The notes: generated by a model not told the origin, from the sequence alone. A stretch of 64,000 nucleotides of DNA from Mercurialis annua (GCF_937616625.2 NC_065575.1:5959501-6023500), one strand, 5' to 3'. Positions 23,801 to 43,212 are shown, counted from the stretch's first letter. Numbers and translations: made by a program.

Positions 23801-24262
23801 GCCTTTGGAGTTGTTCTAATGGAGATTATGACTGGTAGAAAAGCTCTGGAAGATAACATGCCAGATGAGAGGACTCATCTTGTTACATGGTTCCGACGGA
23901 TCCTAGTCAACAAGGAGAACATCCCAAAAGCCATTGATCAGACTCTCAACCCAGATGAAGAGACATTAGCCAGCATCTACAGAGTGGCTGAGCTAGCCGG
24001 ACATTGCACAGCTCGGGAGCCATATCAGAGACCCGACATGGGGCACGCTGTTAATGTCTTGGGGCCTCTTGTAGAACAATGGAGACCTACTAGTCAAGAA
24101 GATGAAGACAGTTTAGGCATTGATCTCCATTTGAGCCTTCCTCAAGCTCTGCAAAGATGGCAAGCTGATGAAAGTAGTTCTACATTTGATTTATCATATA
24201 CCCAGTCGAGCATTCCTCCAAAGCCCTTCGCAGAGTCGTTTAATTCATCTGATCTTCGATGA
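20825..24262 (+). CDS. TMK4: TMK4-like leucine-rich repeat receptor kinase
   Basis: Two exons, 20825-23081 and 23766-24262, joined at GCT G^GTAAAT / TTCCAG^CA to read through EYAATGRVT; the product is 917 residues. ATG 20825 is the start; the codon before it is TTG. Order: signal peptide (about 1-22), first leucine-rich repeat block, a non-repeat island with paired Cys (NDGKNNYC...CDP and NDAC...CD), a second short repeat block, a Gly/Ser/Pro-rich stalk, and a membrane helix (about 482-505). The cytoplasmic Ser/Thr-type kinase has P-loop GRGGFGVVY, Lys in AVKRM, HRD at 702-704 and DFG from Asp722. The split repeat ectodomain, the single intron after APEYA and the C-terminal LPQALQRWQ tail are hallmarks of the TMK family, which acts at the plasma membrane in auxin-linked signalling and growth. 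All catalytic motifs are present. The intron is 684 bp. The TMK4 subgroup is my judgement from overall similarity. Confidence 0.93.
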
Positions 24263-24873
24263 CAATCTTCAATGACAAAATCGAAGAAGAAGAAAGCTTT
24301 TTAAAGGGTATGGTAAAGAATCGTGCACGATCCATCTATCGCCCGTAACCGCTCTAAGTATATCACGGTTTCTGTTGTATTTATCGAGTTTGTCATTTCG
24401 TTCGTGATATTAAATTATTATTAAGATTGATTCTGAGCAGTAGAGCTATAAGTTGTTTTTATTGAATTCTTTGTTCTTATCCTATTGATTGGCTATGGTG
24501 GATCAGAAAGGCCATTTCTTCTCCAGCTTTTTTATTAAATTTATTTGGCTCAGGAAAAGGGGAATGATGATATTGTAATATAATTAATTTTTCATAATTG
24601 TTAGTAAGCTTTTTGCTCTCAGCTGTCTTTGTATTTGATTACTTTGCTAATTGATTGTGTGTTTGAAGGGCTTGTTTGATTGTAAATACCAAATATATAT
24701 ATTCTTTTATGTTGTATATTTTTGAAAAATAAATTATTTAGAAAGTTTATTTGGTGAAGTTGATTTTTTTTAAGTCATTAAATATTAAGATAATAATATT
24801 CTCATCATGACAATTAACTAGAGCAATTAAATTTGAAGATATTATTATCTTTAATCATTCATTTAATTAAAGA
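24263..24873. other. 3' flank of the TMK4-like gene
   Basis: Probable 3' UTR and downstream DNA, T-rich, with several AATAAA-like words (for example near 24728). No other gene was seen. Confidence 0.45.
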
Positions 24874-25114
24874 GTTAATATCAAAAAAAATCACAAACTT
24901 TATTCGTTTTCTCATGTACGGTGCTAAGATGACACTCATTCATTAGTCTAAAATAACCTCTACCTCAGCGAATTACACCAATAGAGCCGTGACACCTCAA
25001 CACCGTGCATGAATTTGAAAAAAAGTGGTAGTTCGTGCAAGAAAATGAGAAAATTTAAACTGCGTGATTAAAATAAGAAAACGTGTAAAGTTGGTGAATT
25101 TTTATAACATTAAC
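24874..25114. mobile_element. MITE with CACAAACTTTA ends
   Basis: The left end GTTAATATCAAAAAAAATCA and the inverse of the right end (GTTAATGTTATAAAAATTCA) align over about 45 bp, including CGTTTTCT. It is about 240 bp and noncoding. A related piece occurs at 35905-36020. Confidence 0.7.
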
Positions 25115-25187
25115 CATTAATTAAAACAAATAAAATTTATATTGTGTTTTTTTATTATACTTCTCTAATTAAAGAAAAGTTAGATTC

Positions 25188-25367
25188 GATTCAAGGCGCA
25201 ATTGAATTGATAAAGCACTCTGGTTTAAGTGAGGTTGTAGGTTCGAATCGTATTTATGTATGTAGCCGTTTAAATTTTAAGAGTAGAGCTCTTTCCGACA
25301 AGAGACCTATCCGGTTAGGTATCATCTCATAGTGAGACTCGTTCAAGACACGGTATTAACAAAAACA
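25188..25367 (+). mobile_element. tRNA-derived SINE with 13-bp target duplication
   Basis: The 180-bp element is flanked by AAAAGTTAGATTC at 25175-25187 and 25368-25380, a perfect 13-bp duplication. It carries a B-box-like GGTTCGAATC (about 25242-25251) with an A-box-like region about 35 bp upstream, as expected for a pol III promoter of a tRNA-derived SINE. It ends in an A-rich tail (AACAAAAACA). The 62-codon open frame across it is incidental. An older relative is at 15690-15790. Confidence 0.85.
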
Positions 25368-25380
25368 AAAAGTTAGATTC

Positions 25381-26105
25381 TCTTGTTTATAAAATTAATT
25401 ACATATATTTTATTATTTTCTGAAAATTAGACTTTCCTAATTTTTTTACTTCTAACCAACCAAGCAAGATTTTGATAGTTCTGTCATTAGTTGTAATTGG
25501 TATGAATATTAGCTGGAATTGAGATTATTGTTCGTATTGGGCCATATTGATTCTTAATTAATTAGGTAGACAAAAATGTGAATTTGGTAGAAATTTATTG
25601 GAAAGCTATCTCATACCATAGGAGACTTTAGAAGTGCTGCACATGTTCATGTATCTTTGTCAAACTTTTTTTATGTTTAATAATTTTATTTTTAGCTACA
25701 AAAACTAATTTTTTTTTGTTATAATATAAATTGGAAGGTTTAATACCTTCACACATGTCACATCTGAACACAAAGATTTATAGCATTAAATTATAATTGC
25801 AAGAAATTGATTAAAATCTTTCTTTCTTTTAAGTTAATTTAAGAGGTTAGGTAAAGATGAGTGCAAAGCATGAACAATCATGGTAGTTGAAATTTATTAA
25901 AAAAATCATTCAAGTGATTGGTATAATATATTTTGTTTTTAAGGAAATTATTGGTGTAACATTTCTATTTATCTATGTATAATAACAATAAAGTGGCTTG
26001 TGAAGTTTATCTGAGTGACTAGATCTGAATGTGCATGGTCCCAACTGTATAAATTTATAAGAATATGTATCAAGGAAAAAATACTATGACTTGCACATAT
26101 TTTAT
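25381..26105. other. Intergenic, AT-rich, nothing recognised
   Basis: No gene or clear mobile-element ends were seen. Confidence 0.45.
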
Positions 26106-26545
26106 TATCTTTAACAATTTAAGCCTAATATTTAAAAAAAAAATACAAACATGTTCGGGTACGGTCAATTCTAACCAAAACTTCTAAAAAATGCAAGTTT
26201 TAGTCAATGTTATACTTTCGGATTTTATTTATAGTCATTTATCTAATTTAATGGCATTTTCATCCTAAGATGTCAAACATTTTCAGTTTTTTCAATTTTA
26301 ATCAAACTTATTTTGTTTTCTTCAGTTGATATCAAAATTAGGACACAATTGACGAAATTTAAAAGGTTGATTATAAATTAAAAAAAAAGGTTTGGCCTTT
26401 TTTTTGAAAAAAAAAATGAACAGTTGTCTAAAATTTAAGTATGTTTATCTAAAATAGATAAAGTCAGTGATTTTAAAAAATTTGGTTAGAATTGACCGCA
26501 TTCAAAAAAATTTAACTTTTTATTTAGTGATTAAGCCAATAATGT
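26106..26545. mobile_element. Inverted-repeat MITE (TACGGTCAATTCTAACC)
   Basis: GGTACGGTCAATTCTAACC near 26159-26177 has its inverse (GGTTAGAATTGACCGCATTC) near 26483-26502. The flanking AAGCCTAATATTTAAA also pairs loosely with TTTAGTGATTAAGCC. The centre contains further inverted words. Outer ends are approximate. Confidence 0.55.
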
Positions 26546-26819
26546 AATAAAAACTTATTTTATGTTGATAAAAATTAAATAAAAACTTGTTACTATATCT
26601 AATAATATTCTCTTTTAAATGCCTATCTTCTAAATTGGAGGGAACATAACAAGTGCAATATATCTTTCTTTTGCAAAATTGAAGAGACTAATATAATATG
26701 GTGTTTTAAAAATTATGGAGGCCGATGTATATAAAATACTTTCTCATAATGCAAAGTGAAGGGGCTAATCAGATATTTTGGAAAAGCCTTAGGGACCAAC
26801 GCATATAAAATAACTATTT

Positions 26820-27519
26820 AGGCCTCGGTTGGTTCGTTTTATATCAATTCATGAGAAGTAACTTCCCGGAAAGTGTAGTTCCTGGGAAGTTAACTTCCCA
26901 GGAAGTTTTATAAATGTTACTTGTTTCAATTTTTACTTCCCAGGAAGTACAAAATTAATTTTAATATAATATACTATATTTTTAACTAAAAGACATAAAT
27001 GTCCTTTGTAATTTTTATATTGTTAAACAAATAATTTTAATTTAAAAATCGAGCAATAAATAATTTAATTTTTGCTTATTAGCTCTCATTTTTCGATTCA
27101 AGTACTATTTAGGAGAGTTTTTAAATATTAAATATTAAAAATTATATTTTTTATTTGAATTTTACATAATATAAAATATGTAATAAAAATATTTACTTAT
27201 TATAAATAACAATTATAAAATAATATAAGTATATTTTTTAAAATAAATAAAAATATTTTTATATGAATTTTAAAAGAAAAAAAAATTAAGGTTAAATTAG
27301 GAAAATCCAACAAAAGTTCTAGGAAAGTTCTACTTCCTTGGGTTTTGCTAGGGAAGTTACTTTCTAGTCAAAGAGAAGTTACTTCCCTAATTAAAGGGAA
27401 GTCAAACATCCAATTTCCCGAGAAGTAAAATGTAAAAATTGAACCAAACAAAAAAAATTTGCTACTTCCCGAAAAGTACAACTTCCCTAATCTATTTACC
27501 CCCAACCAAGCAAGGCCTT
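26820..27519. mobile_element. MITE with AGGCCTNGNTTGGTT ends and AACTTCCC palindromes
   Basis: The left end is AGGCCTCGGTTGGTT. The right end reads CCAACCAAGCAAGGCCT, inverted. Near each end lie repeated GGGAAGTT / AACTTCCC words that pair across the element, and the middle is AT-rich. It is about 700 bp and noncoding. No convincing target duplication was found. Confidence 0.7.
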
Positions 27520-28050
27520 ATATTCTATTGCAATGTTTAGGGGCTAATGTGCTGGCTTAAAAAAGTTTGGGGGGGCCACGGGTGTCTCCTCCGACAATGT
27601 GAAGCTTGATGTCCCCAGTAAAGTAAAAGCTAGAGTTTAAAACTTACTGATATACATATACTTTAAGACAACAATCTGGATGCCACAAATGAGTAGCGAT
27701 CTACAATCTATAGGCGAACTCGTTAGATATATAATTAGTGGCGGAACTATAATTCCGATTTGTGGGGCAGAACTTTTATCGTTTGGTTATTTAAACCTTT
27801 TTAGTGCAATGTTGTGTCGTCCGATTGTTTTTTATATAAATAAATTTAATTTAAATATATCGTTTAGCTATATTTAAATTCTTTTCTAAATAAATAGCAT
27901 GTTTTGTTCAAATTTTTCTAAAAAATTGAAAAAAAGAAGAAGATATATCTATTGAAAGAAAAAGAAAATATTGAGAACTGTTTCTATATAATTTTTAATA
28001 TAAAAAGCCAATTTTGTGCTTTGACATTTTAAAAATTAAAAGAAAGGTAG
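27520..28050. other. Intergenic
   Basis: A short segment near 27736 starts TAGTGGCGGAACTA, like the small element at 11840, but no right end was found. There is no gene. Confidence 0.35.
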
Positions 28051-28434
28051 AAGGTACAAAAAAACCCTCGACTTTTTCTCAAAAGTACATATCAACCCTT
28101 TTATTTTTTTAGGCACAATTAAGTCCTCGTATTTTTAAAGTTGAACAATTAAGCCCTCGTTGTTTTAAAATCGAACAAATAAATCCTTTTATTTTACTTT
28201 GGGACACTTACCCCCTCAAATTTTTGGTACATATTTTAAATATTAAAATTATTTTTGAACTTTTTTCCTATATGATTATGAGAGACATGTCAGTTATTAA
28301 CGAGTGTTTTTAATAGTGTTGGACGAAATGAGTTATTTGATCTATTTAAAAATAAAGAGGACTTAATTATATCTAAAAAAAGTAAAAGAACTGATATGTA
28401 TTTTTATAAAAATTACGAATTTTTTTTGTACCTT
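28051..28434. mobile_element. MITE with AAGGTACAAAAAAA ends
   Basis: The left end AAGGTACAAAAAAACC and the right end TTTTTTTTGTACCTT are inverted, and ACATATCA (about 28087) pairs with TGATATGT (about 28392). It is about 384 bp, with tandem AATTAAG(T/C)CCTCGT words inside. Noncoding. Confidence 0.65.
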
Positions 28435-28565
28435 TTATCTCAAAAAACTTAGGGTTGCAGCATTGTACTGCAGTTTGCACATGGATGGGACGAAGGGAGA
28501 ACCGGTCCTTGGAATCTCCATCGCGAAGCCGGGCGGCCATCGGCCATTCTAAGTATAAAATATAA

Positions 28566-29068
28566 GGTCTAATGCCTTAAAAAAAATCGACCTTTTAATT
28601 TCTTTTTAATTCTACTCTGATATTAAAAATTGGTCAATTTTATCTTACTTCGCATTTTACAATTTCAATTGTATTCCAATTTTTCAATTTTTGTCATTTT
28701 TTTTACTTAAATGATAAAATCATTCAATTAATTAAATTTAAAGATAAAATTAAATTCATTTCCATTTTAAAAAAATACAAATAAGTCCTTTATTTTTAAA
28801 AACTAACTAAAAACCATAATCAAATTAAAACTAATTTAAATTCTTAATTAATTTAATTAAATTTAAATAAATTTAAACACATATAATTAATATATGTTAG
28901 ATATGGAGAACGTTTTTTAATTTTTTTTCAAATTAAAAAGACGTCAATTTAATATTTCAAAGTACAGTTGAAACACTAAAATGCGAAATAAGATAAATTG
29001 GTGATTTTTCAACATCAGGATAATTGAAAAGGGGCTAAAAGAACGGAGTTTTCTTAAGACATTAGGCC
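28566..29068. mobile_element. MULE-like MITE, GGYYTAATG family, copy 1
   Basis: The left end GGTCTAATGCCTTAAAAAAA and the inverse of the right end (GGCCTAATGTCTTAAGAAAA) match well. The flanks AAAATATAA (28557-28565) and AAAATACAA (29069-29077) are a 9-bp target duplication with one mismatch. The length is 503 bp. The same family lies in two introns of the carboxypeptidase gene at 38856 and 40339. Confidence 0.8.
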
Positions 29069-29298
29069 AAAATACAACCATTGCTGGATTGACATGATCA
29101 ATAGTTGATCATGACATGAATCTCAAGTGAGTCCCACTATGATCAATAATTTGAATGCATACATCATCCATATTAAGGAGGATATATGAAGAAAATGATC
29201 TATGACTTGCATTATCCATTCCAATTTTATTATAAAAGAAAAAAGATGAAGAAAATGAAGGGCACATAAGCTACTTAAATCAAACTGAAATTGATAGT

Positions 29299-32200
29299 TT
29301 AAATGAGTGGAGTCCCAGCCAGAAATGCTTTGAATAAAGCAAGTGATCTCTTAGGGGAAGACCAAGGTGCCATGTGAGATGCTCCCCTTATTGTAGCATA
29401 GGTCAATATGTCTCCATATACTTGTGTCCATCCACCAACCTACAAAATTAAAATTAAAATTAAATATAATTCTATAATATAAAAAATTTGAATTAAGTTA
29501 CCTTCAAATTCTTAATAGTTAGAGTGCCGCATATCGAACCAAATCAAACTATGATAAAATAAAATAAAACTGACCCGAGTCAGTTCAATTTAGCATTTCC
29601 AGTTTGATTTATAGTTCTAAAAGTGAAAATTAAATATTTTCTAATTTTAAATCAAATCAAATTTGTTGATTCAATTATTCGACTTGCTTCGATTTCACAC
29701 ACCCAAAAATATTAAAATAAATTTAATTTATTTAGCCATTATGTTGTAACAACAAGATCTGTAATTACCTGCTTATCATCTTGTAGCCAACCTCTGTAAG
29801 AAGTGGTTGTATTCAAATTAAGCTTCTTTGCCAAACCATTAACCAAAGCTCTTGACCCAATAAATGGAATTACTGAATCTTGATCTCCACTGCAAATTCA
29901 AATTTCATGATGCTAGGTTATGACTATGAATATTTTAATATTAGTTAAAGAAATTACATTACTTATAACATACTTTAAATTTTATAAAAAAATAGTATAT
30001 TTAATTATATATTCATATATAATAGAAATTAAATGAAAATAATTATTTATATACCTGTAAATAAGAACACGGAGACCTGAACTGACCAGTGAGCCTACAA
30101 CATCTATTGTAGGTATCTCCCAGTTTCCATCATCATAATTCATCACCCTGTTACAATGTACATAATTTATTTCAAACCAAGAGAAAATATCTAATTGGAT
30201 GTAATTCCATTTGGTATTAATATCATGAACCTACAAATTAGTTTAGCAGTGAATAAATGAAAGAAAAAAAAAAGTTTTGTAATAACAACAAATATGAATT
30301 TTTTTATTTATTTATAACAAATTTCACATATGTAACAAATATTATTTATAATTTAGTAGTGTTGTAATTAAAAAAAACATAATCATGTAAAATCGACAAA
30401 GTTATAATGGAGTTAAATAATTAAGCCATTTAGAATAACAAGTTATCTGTAAATAAACGAGGGTACCAACTCTAACCTAATTAATCGATTGAATTAAATT
30501 AAAATTTTGATTTTATTTGAGTTTTAATTAGTTTAGTTTGGTTATTGATTTTTTTTGAAAGGATTGGTTAATTCGGTTTAATTTTTTATACGAAATTTTA
30601 GATTAATCAAACTGGCCGAATTATATACATATATAATATTATCTTTGTATTTTGTTTATAAATTTCAGATATTTGGAAATTAAATAGTATCAAGTTTACC
30701 TCCAAAATGTGTATTTGATGAGAAACTAACACTAAAATTATATTTTTAATGACTGATATATTTTGGTTATTCAGTTAACCAAAATAATTGACCGAACTAA
30801 AAGATAATCCAATTTGGTTAAGTGTCTGTATATATTTCTGTAATAATTCAATTAAAAAAAGTTCGATTTCGGATAATTCGATACGGTTTTGATGCACATC
30901 CCTAATTATAAAAGAGCAGAATTACCTGGAGCAGAAAGACCACTTGGAGACTCCAATGAGCTTAGCATGAAGAGCTTCTTGCACTTCTTTTTTGTTCAAA
31001 TATGCAAATGTCTTGTCTTGTACACAAACATCAATAGTCTCTCCAGCTTCCTTCTGTATACAGACATGCATAATTTCATTTTAATGTTAGTGCTAATTAA
31101 ATTAATATATAGCAGAAGTTTAGGGTTAACAATTTGAGTTGTATCAAAATTTGATTATAAAATTTGATAATTCAATTTGCATTAAAATAATAGTAAAAAA
31201 TTAGTAATTTTTATTTTACGCGATAATATCTCCATTTTTGGATATAGTATTTGACGATTAGACAATGCAAATTCTTATAATGTGCAGCCATGCATGTTCA
31301 GTCGCCATCGCAATCGGCATATGTGACATTTTGTCTAACATAACGACATAAATTTAAAATATGTTGCTACCGATAGATACAATATATTATTTTAAACTAA
31401 AGAATTTAGAATATTTAAACATAAAAAAAATCCATTTTGATGAAATTAAAGTAATTCGGTTAGTTTCAATTAAGAAGGTCAAATTATTTTCTAATTTTCT
31501 AATTTTGCGTCTTTTACCAATTGCGATCAAACTTTATATTCTTTTAATAATTATTTCGCAATTGAAAAATGTGTTGTCGTTGTGTCAAAATAACTGCGTC
31601 TTCCATCAATTGTGATCAAATTTATAAAATGCATTCTGAATTCAAAGAAATGTTCATATTTTAATATTTTAAAAAAAATATATATTTAGAAAAATTTATA
31701 TTTTAATATGTAATTTGGTTGTACGTAATAAAGAATGTAAATGTTTGAATTTAAAAAGTAAAATATAAAAGCTTTGATAAATTGCAATAATTTTTTTAAT
31801 TTAAAGTATAAAATTTATAAAATTTATCGTAATTAATAAAAATAAAAATATTCAAATTTAAAAAATAATTTTGCCTATTAGAAATGCAGTCTTACAGTGG
31901 GTTGATATGTAGTTGCTTGACGTGATCGACCAAGTGCTGAGAGCTGAAACTTTGATCTCAATGGATGATTATAAGATTTGAACGGTGTGGATGCTTCCAA
32001 GTCTTGGGGACAGACATCAGAAGTAACATCATAACCGTCAATTCCAAAAGGAATTTCTGAGTTGAGTTGCGCATTTACAAGCTGACAATCAGATGAAAGT
32101 GGGCCTTCAATGGACTCTCTGAGCAGCTCTGAAGTGTTGCAAACTAAACTCAGGAGTTCAAAAGTATAATCTGATATTAATCCATGAGACCAATAAAAAT

Positions 32201-34022
32201 CGCCTTGTGAGTTAAAATCTGTATTGAACTCCAACAATGGATTTCCTATCTGAGAAAATTAATCAACAAAAATGGAGGGTTAATTTGATTTAAAAAAACT
32301 TTAATTTGTATCAAAATAAGTTTACAGGTTTTAATTTTAGACCAAGGTATATTGCTATCTTTTTATCTGATAGGACGACCGGGTAAAGCACATTCTTGTA
32401 ACGTGTGATAGAAGTTAAAGTGTTGGTACCAAATTGAAGCATAAAATACAAATTTGGTATAATTTCAATTCCAAAATGGATTTTATTGAAGTATGCTGGA
32501 ATTGAATTTTGTTTCTGATTTAGTACTTACAGCAATGCCCTTGAGATTGAATTTTAATCCTGACTGAACAATAAGGTTTGCAAGTTGTGGAACATAGTGA
32601 CCTGAATGCAAAACATTTAAATTATGGACCAACAGTAAAACTTCATATTAATTATAAAAACCACAATTTTTTTAATTTAACTTAATTGATTTACCTGCAT
32701 AACTTTCTCCAGTGATAAAGAAATCTCTGTTCATATACTCTGGGAATTTGGTAAACCATTGCTGCAGAAATACTAGATTGTCTTGTGCTAAAAGAAGATA
32801 TAAAGTGTGCCAATATCAGTATTTGACAAAAACATATAACAATTTGGGAATTAAATGACAAAGTGGTGCCTAACTTTATGATATATATCAAATTAATACT
32901 TAAATTTCTATATGTTTCTTTATCTTAAAGTTTTGTTTTAGGTGAAGATATGTTAATAACTTCGGACCAAATGAACCTAACATGAAAACTGTCGAAAAAT
33001 AGATTCTTAAACTATATCAACACATTACCTAATTTATTTGAAATAGTTTCTAACATGACAACTAATGTGCTAGTATATTCCAAATATATACTTCAGTCTA
33101 TTTAAATTAAAATAAAAATTCATCTTCGTCTGTAAAAAAATAAATCTAACGTGGATTCGAACTTGGATTGAACTTTATAATAAAATAAAGTATAGAATAA
33201 AAACCTGTGATAGTATCATTCACTTTGTCATAAAAAGAAGTATTGACAGAATAAGAGAAGCCAACTCCTGCTGGTGATTCTAAATATAGAATGTTTGCTT
33301 CTGCATTACATCACAAATGTAAGACTTTAGAAACTAATAATTTTCAGACAGAGACATACAATAAAACATACATAGGTTAATTATAGATATGCACCTTTAT
33401 TCCAACTGTATTGATTTTTGATCAAACTGTCCTCACTACTCGGTTGAAAGGGTCCATGCTCAGAAAAAGCTCCTGCTCCAACAGAAGAACACCCAGGCCC
33501 TACAAAATAATCCCATTTACGAACAATTAATCAATAATATAAAATGCATGTCCAATTCTTTGGAGTGTATAAGATTCTACTCGATCCTCCACGCACATGC
33601 TTATACAAACTCTAAATCGATCTTGACATTGTAATATACGAACTATCAATATTATATGATAGTACTGATGTGGACGCAGAAACAATATATATTATGTTGT
33701 CCACGTTAAAATTTCAAAAACTGAAATGAAACGCGAAATTATAAAATTCGAGAGTTGGAGTGCAACATAGTTTATATAGAAAGGAGGATACCTCCATTTA
33801 ACCAGAGAACCAAAGGCTTAGAAGCAGAGGCTGTTTCTGCTTCAACAAAGTAATAAAACAATGCTCTCTGTTGCGTTTCATCGATCGTAATAAAACTTGT
33901 GGTTGCCCCGGTAAAGTCACTATTTTATCATCTTCTTTCGAAGATGATGCTACCGCTGCTGTATAATTTTGCATCAAAATCATGCAAATTGCAGCCATTA
34001 CAATCCATGATTGAGTTCCCAT
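29299..34022 (-). pseudogene. Serine carboxypeptidase-like gene, frameshifted copy
   Basis: Ten exons in transcription order: 34022-33792, 33499-33395, 33300-33205, 32787-32695, 32601-32531, 32249-31896, 31053-30926, 30147-30055, 29889-29769, 29439-29299. All have GT-AG borders. Exons 2-10 have exactly the same lengths as those of the paralogue at 36191-41365 and keep the class II carboxypeptidase motifs, including GESYA(G), SGDQD and ASHMAP. Exon 1 is 231 nt against 241 nt in the paralogue. It has a 12-nt insertion and a 22-nt deletion at about 33893-33896, which removes the conserved FQQYSGY segment and shifts the frame. The result is a 74-residue product ending inside exon 1. Everything else is intact, so the loss looks recent, unless it is an assembly error. 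Confidence 0.85.
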
Positions 34023-34640
34023 GGTGATAGAATTGGACTGTGAAGAACTTATTGATCAAATGGCAATCTATAGTCTTATTTATAAGTATAGAAGTTTGAT
34101 TATAAGACAAAAATTCGTATATATCTATGAGTCAAACTATGCATGCATGGCTACATTGTGAATACCATCCATGTAAATCACTCCAAGCATATATGACAAG
34201 CTTTACAATTGTTCATACAAATTTCATTGCCGGCCCCAAACTGAAACAAAAAGTTCGATGGGGTGAAAAAGTTCAATTTTTTCAACTTTTTTATAAATTT
34301 ATCTAAACTTTTTAGAATCTGTAAATTCATCTCAATTTTATAATTTTATTATAATTTTTTTCAAATTTATTTTTAATTAACTTAGCTGTTCCAATTCTAG
34401 TCCCATTTCTATACTTTATTTTTAAAAAATTGTAAAATTTAACTCTTAATCCAAAATATATCAAAAACAATGTAAAACTCTAATTTAAATTCTCTAACTT
34501 ACTTTTGTTGGTTGAAGCAAAACAACAAAGCAAATTTTAAACTAAAAATAAACAAAATAGGAAAATAAATTCTATAACTGTTACATTGAGGTGAAAATCG
34601 ATACAATTAAAAAATCCAGAGGTAAGGTCTAATTAACTAA
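34023..34640. other. Intergenic between the carboxypeptidase copies (left part)
   Basis: The first about 200 bp is the likely promoter region of the frameshifted copy and resembles the upstream region of the intact copy (ACAAAAATT, CCAAACTATGCATGCATGG and TATATGACAAGCTT are shared near 34108-34200 and 41461-41580). The rest is AT-rich with no gene. Confidence 0.5.
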
Positions 34641-35311
34641 CTAGTGTCGCTTTACGTGTTTCACGGGAAATTTTTAGGTGAACCTAGTTCACCACGTAGC
34701 ATTATGAACCATCCACAAATAATATGCCACGTGACATAATTATAATAAATGATCCATTCATTTATTAACACATCATTGTAATTAATGAATCTTTAAATTT
34801 AATTCTATATACAATAAATGAATTTCTCGTGTTTCACACGTGACTTGTAATATGACTCGTCAAATTATCAAACAAAATTTAAAATAATAGTTAGTTTGAA
34901 ATAGTTTATCTTATTAAATACTTTAGATGACTGTTTTAATTATTTAAAAAACTTTAATTGGTACTCAAATTTTATAATTATAGAAAACTTTAATAAAAAA
35001 TATAAAGTAAAAATTAAAATAGTTTATCTTATTTAGACTTCTATACGATTAAAAAATAATTAAAATAGTAATCATTAAATAGTCAAATAGTATATTTCAA
35101 TTAGTCCTCTAAACAATTATTTCAACATAATAGTTTATTTTAGTTAGTATTCTAATTTATTTTAACATAATAGTTTATAATTTTAATTAGTCTAATTTTA
35201 ATGATTATCTTTATAGTTTTTAATTAATAATTAAATCTTATAAGTGAAAATGACAATAACATAAAAGTGTATGCTCCTCCTTTCATTCCGTGCTTTTATA
35301 TATAGTATAGA
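34641..35311 (-). mobile_element. Non-autonomous Helitron, copy 2 (interrupted)
   Basis: On the minus strand it starts TCTATACTATATATAAAAGC (from 35311) and ends in CTAG at 34644-34641, between A and T. It is similar throughout to copy 1 (GACTCGTCAAATTATCAAA, TAGATGACTGTTTTAATTAT). The 3' hairpin is split by an insertion of about 163 bp at 34665-34827. Confidence 0.7.
34665..34827. mobile_element. Small nested insertion in the Helitron 3' hairpin
   Basis: The hairpin of Helitron copy 2 is interrupted by 163 bp flanked by the perfect 10-bp direct repeat CGTGTTTCAC (34655-34664 and 34828-34837). The ends GGGAAATT and AATTTCT are roughly inverted. A 9-10-bp duplication suggests a MULE-type MITE. 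The uninterrupted sequence is seen in Helitron copy 1. Confidence 0.65.
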
Positions 35312-35624
35312 TGTAAGTTCTCAGTCGCGTTCTAAATTATAAAACAATTCTAACATTTAGTCAAAATTACTAACATTCTCCTTCAGAGAGTTATACGTGT
35401 CAATTGACTTAGTTAAAGAATAAAATTATTAACAATAAAGTTCTTTTTAATCTCTTAACTATAAAAATTCATTATTTTTTATAAATAAATTATAATTATT
35501 TTAATTTCATTATTATCATTTTGAGTTAGCATACTTTTTTTAATCATAATCATAATATTTATTATTATTATTTTAAAAGTATTTAAAATTAAAGTTGAGT
35601 TGCTTTTTTTAAGGCAAAATTCAT

Positions 35625-35875
35625 ACAAAATCTCAGTGTTATACCAGGTTTGATCAAAAAGTTCATGTTTACCCGATTTTAAATTTTTATGTCCTTTTGC
35701 GTTATTAGAGAAACAGAAATTATAAGTAAAGCGACTCTAAACAAGTAGACATGAAAATCAAAAATTAGATAAGTAGATGGATTGGAAGAATAAAAATATA
35801 ATATACGGACTTTCTGAATAAAAATGATATAGTACAGAGGCCTCTAGATAGATTTAGCCAATATTAACTTATTTA
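35625..35875. mobile_element. MITE-like inverted repeat
   Basis: The left GGCAAAATTCATACAAAATCTC and the inverse of the right end (GGCTAAATCTATCTAGAGGC) pair. Inside, CAGTGTTATACCA pairs with the inverse of TGATATAGTACAG. The ends are approximate. Confidence 0.5.
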
Positions 35876-35904
35876 TTTTGGTAAATTGGTAATTAATTTT
35901 TGGG

Positions 35905-36020
35905 TGTGTCATAAAAATTCACCAACTTTATACGTTTTTCCATTTTAATCATGTATTTTAAATTTTTTTATTTTCATGCACGAACTACTATTTTTTTCTC
36001 AAATTCATGCAGAGTACTCA
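35905..36020. repeat. Fragment of the CACAAACTTTA MITE family
   Basis: AAAAATTCACCAACTTTATAC and the following CATTTTAATCATG and TTTTCATGCACGAACTACTA match one half of the MITE at 24874-25114. Only a partial copy is seen. Confidence 0.5.
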
Positions 36021-36190
36021 TAAATTAATATTATGATCAATAATTTGAATGCATACATTATCCATATCAAGGAAGATATATGAAGAAAATGATCTATGAC
36101 TTGTATTATCCATTCCAATTTTATTATAAAAGAAAAATGATGAAGAAAATTTAAGACACATAAGCTCTTAAATCAAACTAAAATTGATAG

Positions 36191-43212
<7,022 letters not shown>

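Noticed and set aside
25144..25332. 62-codon open frame
   Set aside because: It crosses the boundary and B-box of a SINE.
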